Origin: Quercus robur
Taxonomy: Eukaryota > Streptophyta > Magnoliopsida > Fagales > Fagaceae
DNA: 64,000 nt
Reading direction: 5' to 3'
Assembly (NCBI RefSeq): GCF_932294415.1
Contig: NC_065543.1
Location: 25,414,530 to 25,478,529, forward strand
This document shows positions 12,088-24,500 of the stretch, piece after piece; within the stretch, counting starts at the first letter, position 1, and every line of letters starts with the position of its first letter. The position numbers and the translations under genes were made by a program. The notes under the pieces were generated by a model. It had not been told where the DNA came from, searched no databases, and saw only the letters and a list, made by a program, of their open reading frames with translations.

Positions 12088-12841
12088 GGCTGCGTTTGAA
12101 TCGACTTCAAAGTGATTCCGGAAATGATTTTCCGGAAAATAGGTGTGTTTGGTTGTTACTTCAAATTCGGTCAAACTGAAAAGCATTTCCAGTTGACCGA
12201 ATTTGAGAGCCAAAACAACGAAAATGATTTTCCGTTTCTATTTTCACTTCAAAGTACTTCCGACCTTGGAAAATAGAAGAGAGAGAAAGAGAGAGAGAGA
12301 GAGAGATCGCGACATCACCGTCAGCCAACATCACCGGCTTGCGCGGTAGCGCCGATGGCGATCGCGATCGCGATCTCTGCTTCGATCTTCGCGCGATGCG
12401 TCGATCTTCCCGCGATCGCGATTGATGCATCGCGCGAACGTGATCGACGCATCGCGCGAACGCGTCGATCGCGATCACGATCGACGCATCGCGCCGCCGA
12501 TCGCGATGCGCCGATCGCGAGCTCTCCGATCGCAATCTCGCCTTCGTTTGTCCGGATTTGATGATTTTTTGCTGGGTTTTGTTTGTGTTTTGATGAATAA
12601 ATGATATTATATAATCGTTTGGTAACTAAGAAAATGTGAGAAAATGTGAGCAACAAGTAGAAAATGTGAAAATGTGTTTTCTATGGTATTTTCAAGAACA
12701 CAACCAAACATCAGAAAATATTTTCCGAAAATTTTTTTGAAATGCAACCAAACACATGAAAACATTTTCCTTTCCGGAAAATAGCATTTCCAGAAAATAG
12801 AATATTTTCACGAAATACTTTTACACAAACCAAACACAGCC
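12088..12841. mobile_element. MITE with CpG-rich GATCGC core
   Basis: Ends are GGCTGCGTTTGAATCG and AACCAAACACAGCC, inverted repeats of the GGCTGTGTTTGG type. TGA flanks both sides (12085-12087 and 12842-12844), a possible 3-bp duplication that would fit the PIF/Harbinger class. Subterminal segments carry TTTTCCGGAAAA palindromes. The centre (about 12303-12542) is very CpG-rich and made of overlapping GATCGCGATCG, GCATCGCGCGA and similar words, preceded by a (GA)n run (12280-12306). Open frames in the core exist on both strands because of this composition and are not genes. Confidence 0.65.
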
Positions 12842-12844
12842 TGA

Positions 12845-13839
12845 GTTAAGCGAAAATGTTGTTTTCAAAACACCAAAATTGAGTTTCAGTTGCAAGCTCG
12901 TAAATACTCACAAACCCCTGGGGCCCACGGCAGAGTCTTGTACCATCCGATTGACCATTCTCACATGCTCTCTGACAATCACATGCCTTTACTCTCTCAT
13001 CACTCTCACCCCTCTTCCCACGGCGCATCCTTATGGCTGACCAAGCTCCGACATCTTCCCGACCTTTGAAGCTCTAGCGCTGGCCTCTGAACTTGACCAG
13101 CTCCGCTGCTCCAAGCTCTGCCATGCCAGGACCTCAAGCAAGACCCTTTTCTCCTCTAGAGCCTCAAGACCGACCCGTTTCTGTCAAGAGGTACCCACGA
13201 TCTTTCCCCCTTCAGCTTCTCTTCTCCATTTTCTTAATGTTTTGTTTATTTTCTTCTCCATTTTGAATGCTCTATGATGTGAATGTTTGGCTGGATCCGT
13301 GGGTATTGCTTTTTTTGGGGGGGGGGGGGGGGGGAGGGCTAGAACTCCCTCTTCTCGGTTTCCTTTACCTTTTATGAAGTTTTTTTTGGGATTTGAATGT
13401 TGTCTGCTGTGAAGTTTGGCTGGATCCGTTGGTATTGCTAGAATGGGGTTTACAACCCCCTTATTTGTTGTATAAAAATTTTAAAATATAGTCCGTGGGA
13501 TGGTAAACTGTTTAACAAAATTATTTGATCCATGTTTAACTAAATATTTTTCACATGCTTAACAACATAATTTGTACATGTTTAACAACATTATTTCCCA
13601 ACTACTACTTAGATCCGTGGGATGCTAGTTACTTCAAATTTTTTGGCATTTTACCATTTTTTGAGTTTTGTGGTTCCGTATACAGTGTTTGATAATGTTG
13701 TGTGCTTTTCGGATAATTGTTTACGGTGGTTGGTGAGAGTTGCATTATACTAAATATTGCCACTAAAATGGGTTCCCTGTGGTTTTTGCTTTTTTAATTT
13801 TTTTGAAATAGTCTTCCTTTATTTCAAGCTTTACGCAAT
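12845..13839. other. Unassigned region with a short direct repeat
   Basis: No protein gene recognised. GGCTGGATCCGT plus GGTATTGC occurs at about 13290 and 13423. A G homopolymer of about 20 bases lies near 13317-13335. The segment could be the upstream, degenerate part of the RNase H-like relic that reappears after the solo LTR at 14910. Confidence 0.4.
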
Positions 13840-13844
13840 ATATG

Positions 13845-14909
13845 TGAAAGCTCGAAAATGTGTTAAAAATACAAGAGCTATTTAGACCCCCAAATAAAAG
13901 TTACGGCTCGATAGATTTTACACTAACTTAATTCTAAGTGCAGAATAGTGTAAATGAGAGCAGATAAACAAACAAGCGAGTAGATAAACAAACAAGCTAC
14001 TCTAACACATATTCATATAATCACAGCAGTAAAATGAAATGCAAAGGAGTAGGGAAGAAGAAGGCAAACACAGATAACACACCAATGTGTTATCGAAGAG
14101 GAAACTGAAGAACTCAGCGAAAATCCTCTCCGCCGCCCTCCAAACAGTAATCGATCTACTAGACAATCAGTTGGGATACATGGGTTAGCAAGAGACCCTC
14201 CAAGCCTAATCTACCCACTGTACCTAAGCCCTCCAAGCTCCTACTCCAACAAGGTTTCTCGGAACCGTGTCTTGTCTAGCTCTCTGCATCCTGCAACAAG
14301 CTCCATGTTGCATCTGCCATCCTTGGCTTCTTCCAATGCTTCACAGCAGCACCAAAACCTCACTTGACACTCTAAAAGGGTGTGGTAAGTGTTTGGGCTA
14401 TCAACCTCTCAATGGTATGAAAATGAAGATGTAGGAGTTGAGGAAATCCACAAGCTTATGTGTAGAAATATATGGGTACGATAATCTCTAACTCTTAAGG
14501 TGTTTGGCTAGGGTTTTCTCTCAGAAGCACTCATTAACATTTGTGGGTAATGTGATTATATATAGTGTGGGTACAGAAAGTTTGTATCAGATAGTACAGT
14601 CTGGCAGAACAGAATGTTTCGCGGGTGTCTCACGGGAAGGTCTTACCCACGAGCTACTTGCGAAACACAGCTGTCTCCATCTGTACTAACTCTTCGCATT
14701 TCAGTCATGTGCGAGGCAGTCGTGAGCTACCCGTGAGAAATCTTCTGGCTTCAATTGCTTGAGTCTTCACACTCTCTCTTTCTATCACACAACCCTTACA
14801 ATCAAACCCCACAATAAATACAGGGTACAAAAGATTGAATATAATTACAATCAAATTTGGCACGGAATAAAAGCTAACAGAATACATATTTGTAAATCAC
14901 AACTTTACA
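13845..14909 (+). mobile_element. Solo LTR, TSD ATATG
   Basis: A 1065-bp block starting TGAAAGCTCGAAAATGTG and ending CACAACTTTACA. Direct repeats ATATG lie at 13840-13844 and 14910-14914. A second member of the same family, in the same orientation, is at 59085-60158 with its own duplication. A diverged, truncated inverted member is at 60763-61393. No coding sequence is present. Only one LTR remains, consistent with LTR-LTR recombination. Confidence 0.85.
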
Positions 14910-15127
14910 ATATGTGCGGATTGGTTGGCAAAATGGGGCAGTGTTATGAAGGAAGATTTTGTTGTTTTTGAGTTTCCTTTTACTACAGAACTGGAAACTT
15001 TAATTGCCAAGGATATTAATGGCTTGTATTATGCTAGACTAGTTGCTGCTAGTATGGCAGCCGTTTCTGTGTAGTTGTTTTGTTGGTTTTTATATGAATA
15101 ACCTTTCAACCAAAAAAAAAAAAAAAA
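14910..15127 (+). pseudogene. RNase H-like C-terminal relic with poly(A)
   Basis: The plus frame ICADWLAKWGSV through MAAVSV to TAG (about 14911-15074) resembles the end of the plant RVT_3-type RNase H domain, where a CADxLAK motif is typical. An A-run (15112-15127) closes it, suggesting a LINE or retrocopied transcript. The upstream part is separated by the solo LTR and not recognisable. Confidence 0.6.
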
Positions 15128-15167
15128 GTAATAGTCAAAAAGAAGATATTAGAGGTGTTAGGGAATC

Positions 15168-15350
15168 GCAACACCTCTAAACTTTAGTAGAATTTATGTA
15201 ATTTACCTCAATATTATTGATTATGTGCAACTCATACTAGATTTATTTTTTCTTAAAAAAAGAAGTTAAACACATATTTTTAGTATTGCTCATTAGTATA
15301 CCCTCCTCCCCACTACATAAAAAAGAATTTGATACGACCCTAGCCTTGTG
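15168..15350 (+). repeat. Diverged relative of the duplicated unit (about 345-530)
   Basis: ACCTCTAAACTTTAGTAGAA..., ACCCTCCTCCCC and ACGACCCTAGCCTTGTGAAT align in order with about 345-515 of copy 1 (CCACCTTTTAGGAGAA, TCCCTCCTCCCC, TGACCCTAGCCTTGTGAAT). Many substitutions indicate an old shared element rather than part of the recent duplication. Confidence 0.6.
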
Positions 15351-15359
15351 AATTGAAAA

Positions 15360-15650
15360 GGCTTTGTTGCAAGAAAAAATAGAAGAGGAGAGAGACTACA
15401 TGCACCAAAAATTCGGGAGAAACTTTTCACATATTTGGCGTGTCTATTATATAGTAGCCATGGGATGAAGAAAATATCTTATAACAAAGAAAATCAAAAT
15501 AATTGATTGTACCAAGATTTTTCCTTGAAAACTAATGACCGATTAAATATTTAAGGTCCTAGATGTGAATCAAATCATATCCACTGATGATCATATCATC
15601 AATATAAAGGAGAAGAAGGATATTACCATGGCCGGTATGATGAATGAAAG
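15360..15650 (-). pseudogene. Copia reverse transcriptase relic
   Basis: The minus strand translates to LLLLYIDDMIISG (the YVDD-type catalytic box, about 15590-15628), then NLGTINYF and SSHGYYI, matching the order YVDD - KDLGxLxYFLG - GxxxxQ of copia RT. Several stops and frame changes are present. No LTRs or other domains were found. Confidence 0.65.
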
Positions 15651-15697
15651 TGACGAAATCATAAAAATTTGAAGTATACCAAAGGTAAGGGGGGAGG

Positions 15698-16724
15698 AAA
15701 ATGGCCAAATAACATCTTTGGCTGAAATTATTAATGTTCTATCACTGTTTTAGAAATAATTAGCAATTTACCACTTTTTTAAAACTTGAGTTCTTGTAAC
15801 TCGAGTTTGACTTGTAATTCGAGTTTTAAGAACTCGAGTTCCATAAAAATCTGTCACGGTGGCATCCACTGACCTGTAATTATTTAATTAAAAATGTTCA
15901 CACAAAACTCAAGTTTATTTAAAATCTCACTAAGCTCGAGTTGATTTAAAATTTTGAAGATAAAACTGTAAATTTTTATGCATACTCGAGTTTTAAAAAC
16001 TTGAGAACTGTGTAGTTTTTTCTTAAGTACTATGAATTTCTATTGATGTGCATGTGCTAACGGCTAACCTGACTAAATAAGTAGAGTTGGAAGTCTTTGA
16101 ATTACATGGCTTATTGTGAAAGCGCTTTTCATTGTCAGAGATTCCTGGTTTTGTATTGTTGGTTGACAGATCGACAGATTCCGAGGAACTTCTTATAATC
16201 AAGACTAGACAGTCTCTTTTAGAAGCTCTCACAGAGCATGTCAAGGGAAACCATGAATACGAGTAAGGCCAAAACTTCTCTGTCGCAACTACCATTAAAT
16301 CTAAAATTCATCGACCCGTTGCAGCTGAGAAAATTCCCTACACCGTTGTGTGTTGCGACTTTTTTGCTGGCTTCACCCTTCCCACTTTGGCACAAACTAG
16401 AGCCCCATGACCCCCCAGAAAAAAAGTCATTATCTTAGGGGATGGAAATCTAAAAGGTACACTTTGTAAATGGATTAAGTTCAAAGTTTACAAGGAACTC
16501 GAGTTTTGTAGACTCGAGTTTCACGTGGCTTTTTTTTTTTTTTTTTTTTAATTTAAAAAATCCATCTTAGTAGGCCATAGTAGTTATTTTTAATAGAACT
16601 TGAGTTACAAAACAAACTCAAATTTCACAAACTTGAATTCTAAAAGAGTGTCACATTATTAATTATTTTCAAAATAGTGGTAGAACACTAATAATTTCAG
16701 TCAAAGCTGTTATTTGGCCATTTT
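15698..16724. mobile_element. TIR element rich in CTCGAG, Mutator-like candidate
   Basis: The left end AAAATGGCCAAATAAC (15698 onward), followed by TTTGGCTGAAATTATTAATG, is the near-exact inverse of the right end up to 16724. The inverted ends run about 70 bp. Inside, the word ACTCGAGTT or close variants recur many times on both sides. A central 350-bp block (about 16023-16400) has different composition and could be captured host DNA; it has open frames of 90 and 66 codons on opposite strands but no recognised domain. No clear target duplication was found. Confidence 0.6.
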
Positions 16725-17931
16725 GTCCAGGAAAGGGTGGTGATAGACTTAGCAAATCAAGGTTGAGGTGCTTGTTTAAACCCCTATGAAGTTCAATGAA
16801 CGCTGCAATTCTTTTTGGCGAATAGGAGATTCTAGAAGGAAGCTACATGTAGATATTTTCACTTAGACCATGCATGAGGTTCTCCTGAATAACATTTCCT
16901 CAATTGAAGTTTATACAAATGTAATATATAAGTTAATGCCTTCTCTCACATTGAGACAACTAAATTATTGTTGAAATGACACTTTCTAACTGATGTTTGT
17001 GAACGAACTACACTCTCCTTGAAGTTTGTATAAATTAGTTGATTATTATTGTTGTTGTTGTTGTTGTTGTTCTAAAAAATGAACATTCTTTTAGGGAAGC
17101 CACGATGAGAGAGGACATATACTTATTTGTTACATTTGTACAAACCGCAGTGATAGAATGTCATTTAATCCATAATTTGGGTAGAAATTTATTCTGTTAA
17201 AATTTATGTGAGATTGGTGTAATCTTCATTGTTTATCTTTATCATGCAATTTGATCAAATGGAAATGCAAAAAATATTAATTAGTATGGAAGTTGAATTT
17301 CGAGCCTACATTTATTAATCATACCATTATGAAATTTTCATTTTTGTCACCTTTGTTGTTTAACTTTATTCATTTTTAATGTAGTTTTTTCATGTAATTC
17401 ACACCATAACGAGGGGGTGTCATTTAATCTGTAACATGGGGTATAAGCTCATTCCATTAAAATTTAAGCAAGATTGGTGTAATCTTCATTGTTTATCTAC
17501 GTCATGCAATTTGACCAAAAGGAAATGCACAAAAATATCAATTAGTATGGAAGTTGAATTTTCAATTTTGGGCTCACATTTATTAATCACTCCATAAAAG
17601 ACAAGAAATTCTTACATGCGTCTCATCCTACTGGACTTATACAATTAAAATAATCAAAAGATGGATTATTTATGCCCTCAACTGAATCGTACAACACTTA
17701 TGGAAGAATTCAATTCAATTTTTTTTTTTCAATTATTAATTTTAATATCATTTGGAATTCATAGCATGTCCTTGAGGAGACCTAGCATGGGCATGGCGAA
17801 GCCGCTTCTCCTGCGAGAGTTGTTTTGCAAACCTACAGGAAAATAAAGTGGATAATTAATTATTACATTAATTATCACATTAATGTAATAATAATTAATA
17901 AGAAAAATTTATATGAGAATTATTGTATAAA
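16725..17931. other. Intergenic region with a pair of direct repeats
   Basis: No gene seen. About 17159-17330 and 17418-17595 are diverged direct copies (GTCATTTAATC..., ATTGGTGTAATCTTCATTG, TTAGTATGGAAGTTGAATT) offset by 259 bp. A GTT microsatellite lies at about 17048-17071. The segment ends at the 3' end of the patatin-like gene. Confidence 0.6.
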
Positions 17932-20034
17932 TCAACGATACCTTATGAGAGCCTCTTCATTAGTCTCTTGACCCGAACGTTCGAAAATGCCTGTTTCTAA
18001 ATTCACTCTAGAAACTGGTTTCTTTAACAGTCCTTCACCAACTTTAACAAGATCTTCCAAATTCTTCTCTGTGGCTATATCCACAGAAGATACTTCACCA
18101 CTTAACGTGTCTTCCTGAATTCTAAGGTAGCTTTTCTCACAATGAAGAGCTTGGAAAACTACAGAAATGTGGAGGTCAACCATGTCCGCACTTGATTGAG
18201 AAAATGCGTCAACTAATGGAGTAGACCCATTACTGGTTAACCAACTTAACAAACCCCATTTAGCTGCCTCGTGCGCATTGTATTTCTGGTCATCTTTGGA
18301 AGTGCCTGTCCCTATTGAAATGACCAGAAATCGTGTATAATCCATTTGTTTTACAGGAAAGAAGTGAGGACTGCCTCGAGTGACCTCCTTTGTTACTTCA
18401 CTAATAGCAACCAGTGCCTAGAGGTGAAAAAATTTCGTAAGTTAATCTTCTAAAAAAGAAATAGAGAATAAAGTTTTGTGTGTAATTGGATATTTACAAT
18501 GATTGGAGAGATGAATTTAAACTTGTTGGAGAGATGAATTAATGGAGTGATTAATTTAGTAAGTTAAACATTTTTGTTGAATACATCAAAAGATGTCATT
18601 TGAATAATAAGTCTTTTGGTGTGATGCGAAATAGAATAAAATTAAATTTGTTCGGCTATATAAATATGATATGAAATTTAGTTGGTATGTACCGGATTAT
18701 TTGCAGCAATACCACCATCTATAAGGTTAAATTCTCTCACTTTCCCAAAGGGATCTTTGGTTTGAAAATAATGAGCCGGAAGATAAGTTGGTGCTGCTGA
18801 AGTTGCAATGCATACGTCTGAAAGTAAAGCATCTAAGCTTGGGTTTTTCTTTACCTGCAGCAACCACTTTTTAATTCAGTTCCATCTCTACAAGCACTTT
18901 GTTAATAATTTAATGTAACCATTCATGCAAATTTGGGTAGCAAAAGAGGAAAATGAATTTAATTGAGAAAGTTTAACCTTGAAGCTGGAGAAGATAGTAG
19001 GTTGGAGTTGCTTGATGTCAAATGTTGGAATAACAACATTTGTCAATGTCTGGTGCAATCTTGTGTTCCCAAGTTTTTCCTTAACAAGGCTATGTAGATA
19101 TTTTCCATCATATTTTGGCCCTGAAAGAGCTCTGATAATCTTTGTAGCATAACCAAGCAATGGAAAACTGTATTTTAAACATGAGATCATGTTAATAACC
19201 AAAAACAACTTGTAGTAAGGTTAATAATTAATGAAATATAGTAACTACTTATATATATTTCAAATATGAATTCAATATATAACGGAATTACTTGTTTTGT
19301 GGGAAAATTTTAGGACTATTGTTTAGGTAAAAGTCCTTGATATCCTTGGCAGCAAAAAGTGGTCGGTTCTTTTCATTGGGGCTAGTTAGCATGGCAGTCA
19401 CAAGACCACCTGTGCTTGTTCCTGTAATCACATCAAAATAATCTGCGATTCTTGCATCTTCACCATCCAGCTTCTGCATCATATCCCAAAAAATTTATAG
19501 TAACAACAGAAACAAAATGATTTTAAGTCATAAAAATTCAGGATTGGCAACAAATTCTTAATAGACTAATTAGGGTCAGCTATATGGTTTTTTTTTTTTT
19601 TTTTCTCCAAATTCATAGTCTCACGGCCTTTATTTTCATGACATTTTTACTTGAAAAATTAAGTACTTATAAATATTAAGAAATAATGATGAAATTGAAG
19701 GAAAAATTATGGATTTCTTTATATTAATGTGTACTGCAAACTGGTTAGTGATTCTCCTATCAAAAAGAGAAGGGTACATGCATTTTGCATCTGTGATCAA
19801 AAGTGTAATGAAGGATAGTTTGGACGAGGAATCTTAAATTTTTGAATTGAAAAGTTAACAATTCTTTTGGCATGGAAACATTATAGGCAACATTTATTCT
19901 ACCTGAAGCTCAGACTCTAGGAAACAAAGAATAGTTCCTGGGATAAGCCCTCTGATTCCACCACCATCAATACTGAGAATGGTGATTAGGTTTCCATAAG
20001 TTGGAGGATGTAGGGGTACACTTGTTGCTTCCAT
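17932..20034 (-). CDS. Patatin-like phospholipase, five exons, apparently intact
   Basis: Exons: 20034-19903, 19473-19292, 19167-18978, 18854-18693 and 18417-17932. All introns are GT-AG, phases agree, and together they encode 383 residues, normal for plant patatin-like acyl hydrolases. Family motifs: DGGGIRG at residues 23-29 (oxyanion hole), GTSTGG at 62-67 with nucleophile Ser64, and DGG at 214-216 with catalytic Asp214, followed by IAANNP. The family hydrolyses acyl groups from membrane glycerolipids and acts in lipid turnover, defence and stress. The N-terminus ([16 protein letters not shown]) has no signal peptide, so a cytosolic, membrane-associated protein of the PLP/pPLA-II group is likely, unlike vacuolar tuber patatin. 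The start is the first ATG before the conserved core. It is the only intact host-type gene in the window. Confidence 0.9.
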
Positions 20035-20203
20035 GAGGGATTGAGGTGCAGGTATCTCTGTTTGTCTGTGTGTGTGTGTAAGAGAGAGAAAGAGAAGTTT
20101 TAGAGCCTTCGTGAAAAACTTTGAACCTCTTAATTAAGCCTCAAGTGATCTTGATTTCTCTTTGACAAACATTTGGGTATATATATAGATATTCAAATTT
20201 CAA
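20035..20203 (-). promoter_or_regulatory. Patatin-like gene promoter and 5' UTR
   Basis: On the minus strand a CTATATATATA box lies at 20179-20189, about 150 bp upstream of the ATG. A CT/CA-rich leader follows (reverse complement of the GTGTGTGTGTGTAAGAGAGAG tract at about 20068-20090), typical of plant 5' untranslated regions. Box and start spacing are plausible; the transcription start is not defined by sequence alone. Confidence 0.5.
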
Positions 20204-23016
20204 ACATGTCACGGATCACGCCCAAAATAAGGGTCAACAGAATCAGTTTCAAACTTGACCAACTTCAACTCTACTGCAACGTGATAGTCTATTATGCAAT
20301 ATAGTATACATGATAATCATGTGGAAAACATTGTAGACGTATGCTAGGTTGAGTAGATGCTCACTGAGAAAAAAAAAAAGTTTTTTGGCCTGATGAGTTA
20401 TGAATAGGAATTACCTATTGGTTCGTGGGGCCAATGATTTGAACTTTGTAATTTTTGTTTAAATTTTTAATTGGCTCTTATATTAAACTAGCATGTAACC
20501 CGTGCTTACGCACGGCACAAACTTATATATTAACAGAAGCCCATCAAGTTTAAAAGAAGAGAAAGAAGATAATGTGTCATTGACAATCTGGCAAAGCACA
20601 ACCCAACACAACCCAACACAACCCAAACCACTTTTTTTAATCTATCTAGTCAACATACAAATAAGTCAAAAAAAAAGTTACCAAAATACTACGTTTGGAT
20701 GCTAGAGTGAGACCCAAAAAAAAAAAAAAAAACACAATGTTTACTCCAAAATATTACAAACTTCTTTTCATATTCCGTGATTCTTAGCAACCCAAAATAT
20801 AACATAAAACCGAAAAAGTAAATGTGGATATAAAAAATTAGGTACAAATTTATTATGTTAACGTTTCAACCAAGAATAAAAAGGAACTGGAAAAAAAAAG
20901 GCAAAATGTAACTTTCTAACTCTTAAGTCCTCAATTTGACACTAACAATGGCATGCCTTCAAAATGTGAGGAAATGGACTCAAAAGTGTTTTTTTTTTTT
21001 TTTTTAATATATCGGCAACAAATGTAATATTGAGTAAATAGCAAACATTACATAAATAATCAGATTGCAATTTTCTCTTCTTCTTCCAGAATAGCTCAAA
21101 ATTTTATAAAATAAGAACAAAGTACATAATAAGTGTCTGTTTGGTTAGCTTATTTTTTGCCAACTTATTTTATTATTTAGCTTATTTTTGCTACTATTCA
21201 TGGGTCCCATTGCACTTTTTGATACTATTCATGAGTCTCACTAAACTATTTCAACTAATATTTCCCTTTATCTAAAATATTTTTAACAAAAAGTTTTCAG
21301 TTTCAACAAAATAAGCAGATCTCAAACAGACCCTAAATGCACCATCTCTATCTCAAACACACTCAATTTTCAATTCCATGACATTACGTGTCTCTTAAGT
21401 ATATATGTTTACATTCTCAAAAAAAAAAAAAAAAAAAGTATATATGTTTAAATTTTTTCAAGAAAATTGTGCAAGAAAAATGCATGAAAACGAAAGAAAA
21501 AAAAAAAAAAAAAGCATCTAGCAATGAAAAGAAATGATACTGAAATCAATTTTCCACTATATTTTAAAATGCTAATGAGTGCAAGTGCAGATCTCCAATG
21601 TGTATATGCAAGTCACTTGAAGTAGCAGAGTAAATGATAGAAGATTTCAAATTTTTAGAGTTAGGGATACCCCATATGTATATATTATCATAGGTATAAC
21701 TATTGTAGATACTGTGACTACTATAAATCCCTATCCAAAGTAATAATTGTAGAATGGATATAGAACTATATCATTGAAGTCAATTTCATGTCCACAAAAT
21801 ACCTTTCTCTAAAACTTGATCCTTACAGTTACTTTCAAATGCATAGTCCCATGGAGAGTCAAAAGGATAAGAAGATATCAAACTGAAATTCATAACCGCA
21901 TATGTGTAAATCCAACTGAAATCCATCAACAATAAATGGCATTACATCCTTTGCATCAAACTATTTTCTGCTAACAGCTAAGTTGTGCATTTGTCAAGAC
22001 AAGACATTTATATTTTTGTGGTTAATTCAAACGAAACAGAAGAAAAATTAACAATGAAATGACCAACTTTGCCACAATGACTGCACTATGCCAGAGGACC
22101 CAAGCACTTCAACTCTTCAAGTTTATGTAAGAATAACTGTGTATGCTAATGGGGTGGTAGGGTCGTGTGTAAGTTAAAACTTCAACTATATACATTGGAA
22201 ACTATAAAAACCTAAGATCAATATTCATAGAAACTATACAATAAATAGAAGCGCTTTACTTTCCATTGATTAGTAAGGGGTATGGCAATTAGTATCATGT
22301 CTAAAATAATACGTAGCCTTTGGTTCATTACGTGCATATCCTCTCTCTCTCTCTCTCTCTCTCTTAATGAATAGCAAACTCAGTGCATTTAATCCCTATA
22401 AAAAAAGTCATGTGTTACCATCTTAATGGCTGGATGCATTGTACCCAAGCAAAGTTCTTATGCTGGATGCATTGTACTCGAACCAAGTTCTTATTATAAT
22501 CTCTTTGGTTTTCACATTTAGCAGCAAAATTAAGAAAACTTAATTGATATAATAACACACTTAGCACAAAAATTCAAAAACTTATATGAAACACGTGGCG
22601 CAAAATTAGACTTTAATTGAATTTCAATTTGAAAATTCATTGGATTTTCTCTCTGCTTTACCTATTATTATATATATAGATAAAGAGTAATAACTATTGT
22701 ACACACAGTACTGAACAGACTATTTGATTCTCAAAAAAAAAAAAAAAAAAACTATTGAACACAAAGTATACATAAACATATTTTGCACTGAACTGATCAT
22801 GGCTTAAAAAATCGTGATTTTAAGTCATGAGTTCAGTACTTGAACTTAAATAAATTGCTTATCTAATCCCAAGTCATTTTTATGTGAAGCTAGCCGCCCA
22901 AGTCTATTATCTTCTATAAATTATTCAAAGTTTAAGTTTATTTCCTTCAAAATATTATAATACTGGATTTTATTTTTTCTGCTAAGTAACGTTGGATTTA
23001 CTATATAAATTATACT

Positions 23017-23055
<39 letters not shown>

Positions 23056-23103
23056 TGAATCATTAAAAATAAAAAACATGGAATTCTCCTTGTAATGGAA
23101 TGT
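20204..23103. other. AT-rich intergenic region, possible unclassified element
   Basis: No gene recognised. ACTAGCATGTAACCCGTGC (about 20488-20506), then ACGCACGG, resembles the end of a common plant repeat, and the region closes near 22660-22685 with TATTATTATATATATAGAT; I cannot prove one element spans them. CT microsatellites lie at about 22341-22363 and 23022-23049, with several A- or T-runs. ATGCATTGTACCC/ATGCATTGTACTC is repeated near 22433 and 22465. Confidence 0.4.
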
Positions 23104-23990
23104 ATATAATCTGCACTGGAGCTTTGTTTTGAACTAGAAGACCTACCACATAAGTATTAAATGATATATTTTAATACCAAAAAAATAAAAACATAAATCG
23201 ACGATATCGCTTTCTTAGGTTATCAACTTTTCAATGGCGTCAAAGTATATATACTCCACGTGATTCAGACAATCATATTGAAGGATTTTTTATAAGTAGA
23301 ATACGTGAATTTTTGTTACTATTAGATAATATATAGTGACCTATACTAGCAGCATAAATTGTAACAAGTTTTTATCAAAAAGAAATGTATCAAGTTAGAA
23401 AATTCAAGGATTTCATTAATTTTTTAAAAAAATATCTGGTTTAATAATGAAACCACCTTTTAGGAGAATTTTATGTAACTTACCTCAAAATTGTTGTTAA
23501 AAGAAAATTGTAATAAAAAAAATGTGAGACACATTTTTCGCATTGCTTATTAATAATCCCTCCTCCCCTAGCTAGAAGTTTTCGCTATGACCCTAGCCTT
23601 GTGAATCTCATGTTCAAATTAACCTAGGGTCATAGTTTTATAGATCTATATCGTACCTTGCAAAACCAACTAATAGTAGCTTTTTGTAAAACTTGTTCAA
23701 CAATGGCCAAAAAAAAAAAGTCAATTGTTTTATTAACATCCTTAAGTTTTTTGACAAATTGATAATATCACTTTTAAAATAAATATATAGCTAAAATACT
23801 ATTTTTGTTTCTGCATTTTGGGGTCACTATCAATTTGGTTCTTATATTCTGGTTGTAGACAATTTAGTCCCTATATTTTGGTAGCATTTAAATTGGCCCA
23901 TGTTATTTTTAACTTGCAATCAATTCAGTCCTTATTATTTTCAATTTATAATCATTCTGGGTCCAAATTTGAATTTGTTTCAGTTACTAT

Positions 23991-24479
23991 TGATGACGTC
24001 GAAAATTGTCACCAGTGGGTCATACCGTACTCGCGACTCGAAACGAACCTGCACGACAGAAGCAATCGAAAGAAGTCCTTCAGAGAGCACCGGTGTGGTG
24101 CCGGCCAAAAGCTCTCCGACGGTCAAGTTAGATTTCTTCTGTTTACTTAGAGCGTTAGAGATGGTCAATTAAAGCGTACCTCGATTTCTGAGGGTGGCAG
24201 GCCTTTTATAGTGGCAAAGGGTTGACTTTTCTTCTTGGTTTCCAAATCTTTTCCATGTGGGACTCTAATACAAATTCCTCTGAGCGTGGTGAGCAAGGAT
24301 TTCCATTTTTGGCTCTTAAGGCTTTTCTAGGCGATATGGACCTCGGATCATGGGCCCTTACTACGTCTGTCAACAATGGGCCTTCAAAGTGCAGGGGATC
24401 ATCTTTATACAGGCTCACCAGTTCCGATCCGTCAGGCCCATTAAGGTAGGCCCATCAACTCTATATTTTACCATCTTCA
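23991..24479 (-). repeat. Gypsy 3' LTR (in element orientation)
   Basis: 489 bp, TG...CA ends. Compared with 33781-34269 it differs at four sites, all in the first 190 bp: two transition-type and two transversion-type changes. The other approximately 300 bp look identical. Confidence 0.97.
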
Positions 24480-24500
24480 GTTGCCCCCTTCACCCCAATG
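24480..24500 (-). other. Gypsy polypurine tract
   Basis: Immediately inside the LTR the minus strand reads CCATTGGGGTGAAGGGGGCAAC (split here as CCATTGGGGTGAA then GGGGGCAAC), a purine-rich primer for plus-strand synthesis adjoining the LTR start. Confidence 0.8.

Noticed and set aside
12161..12656. Several Arg/Ser/Ala-rich frames on both strands
   Set aside because: They arise from the GATCGC palindromic core, which is open on both strands.
20204..22690. Single large element bounded by AACCCGTGC and TATATATAGAT
   Set aside because: No inverted ends or target duplication could be matched, so it is only noted as possible.
23818..24172. Two plus frames crossing into the gypsy LTR
   Set aside because: They span the MITE-LTR junction, so they are accidental fusions.
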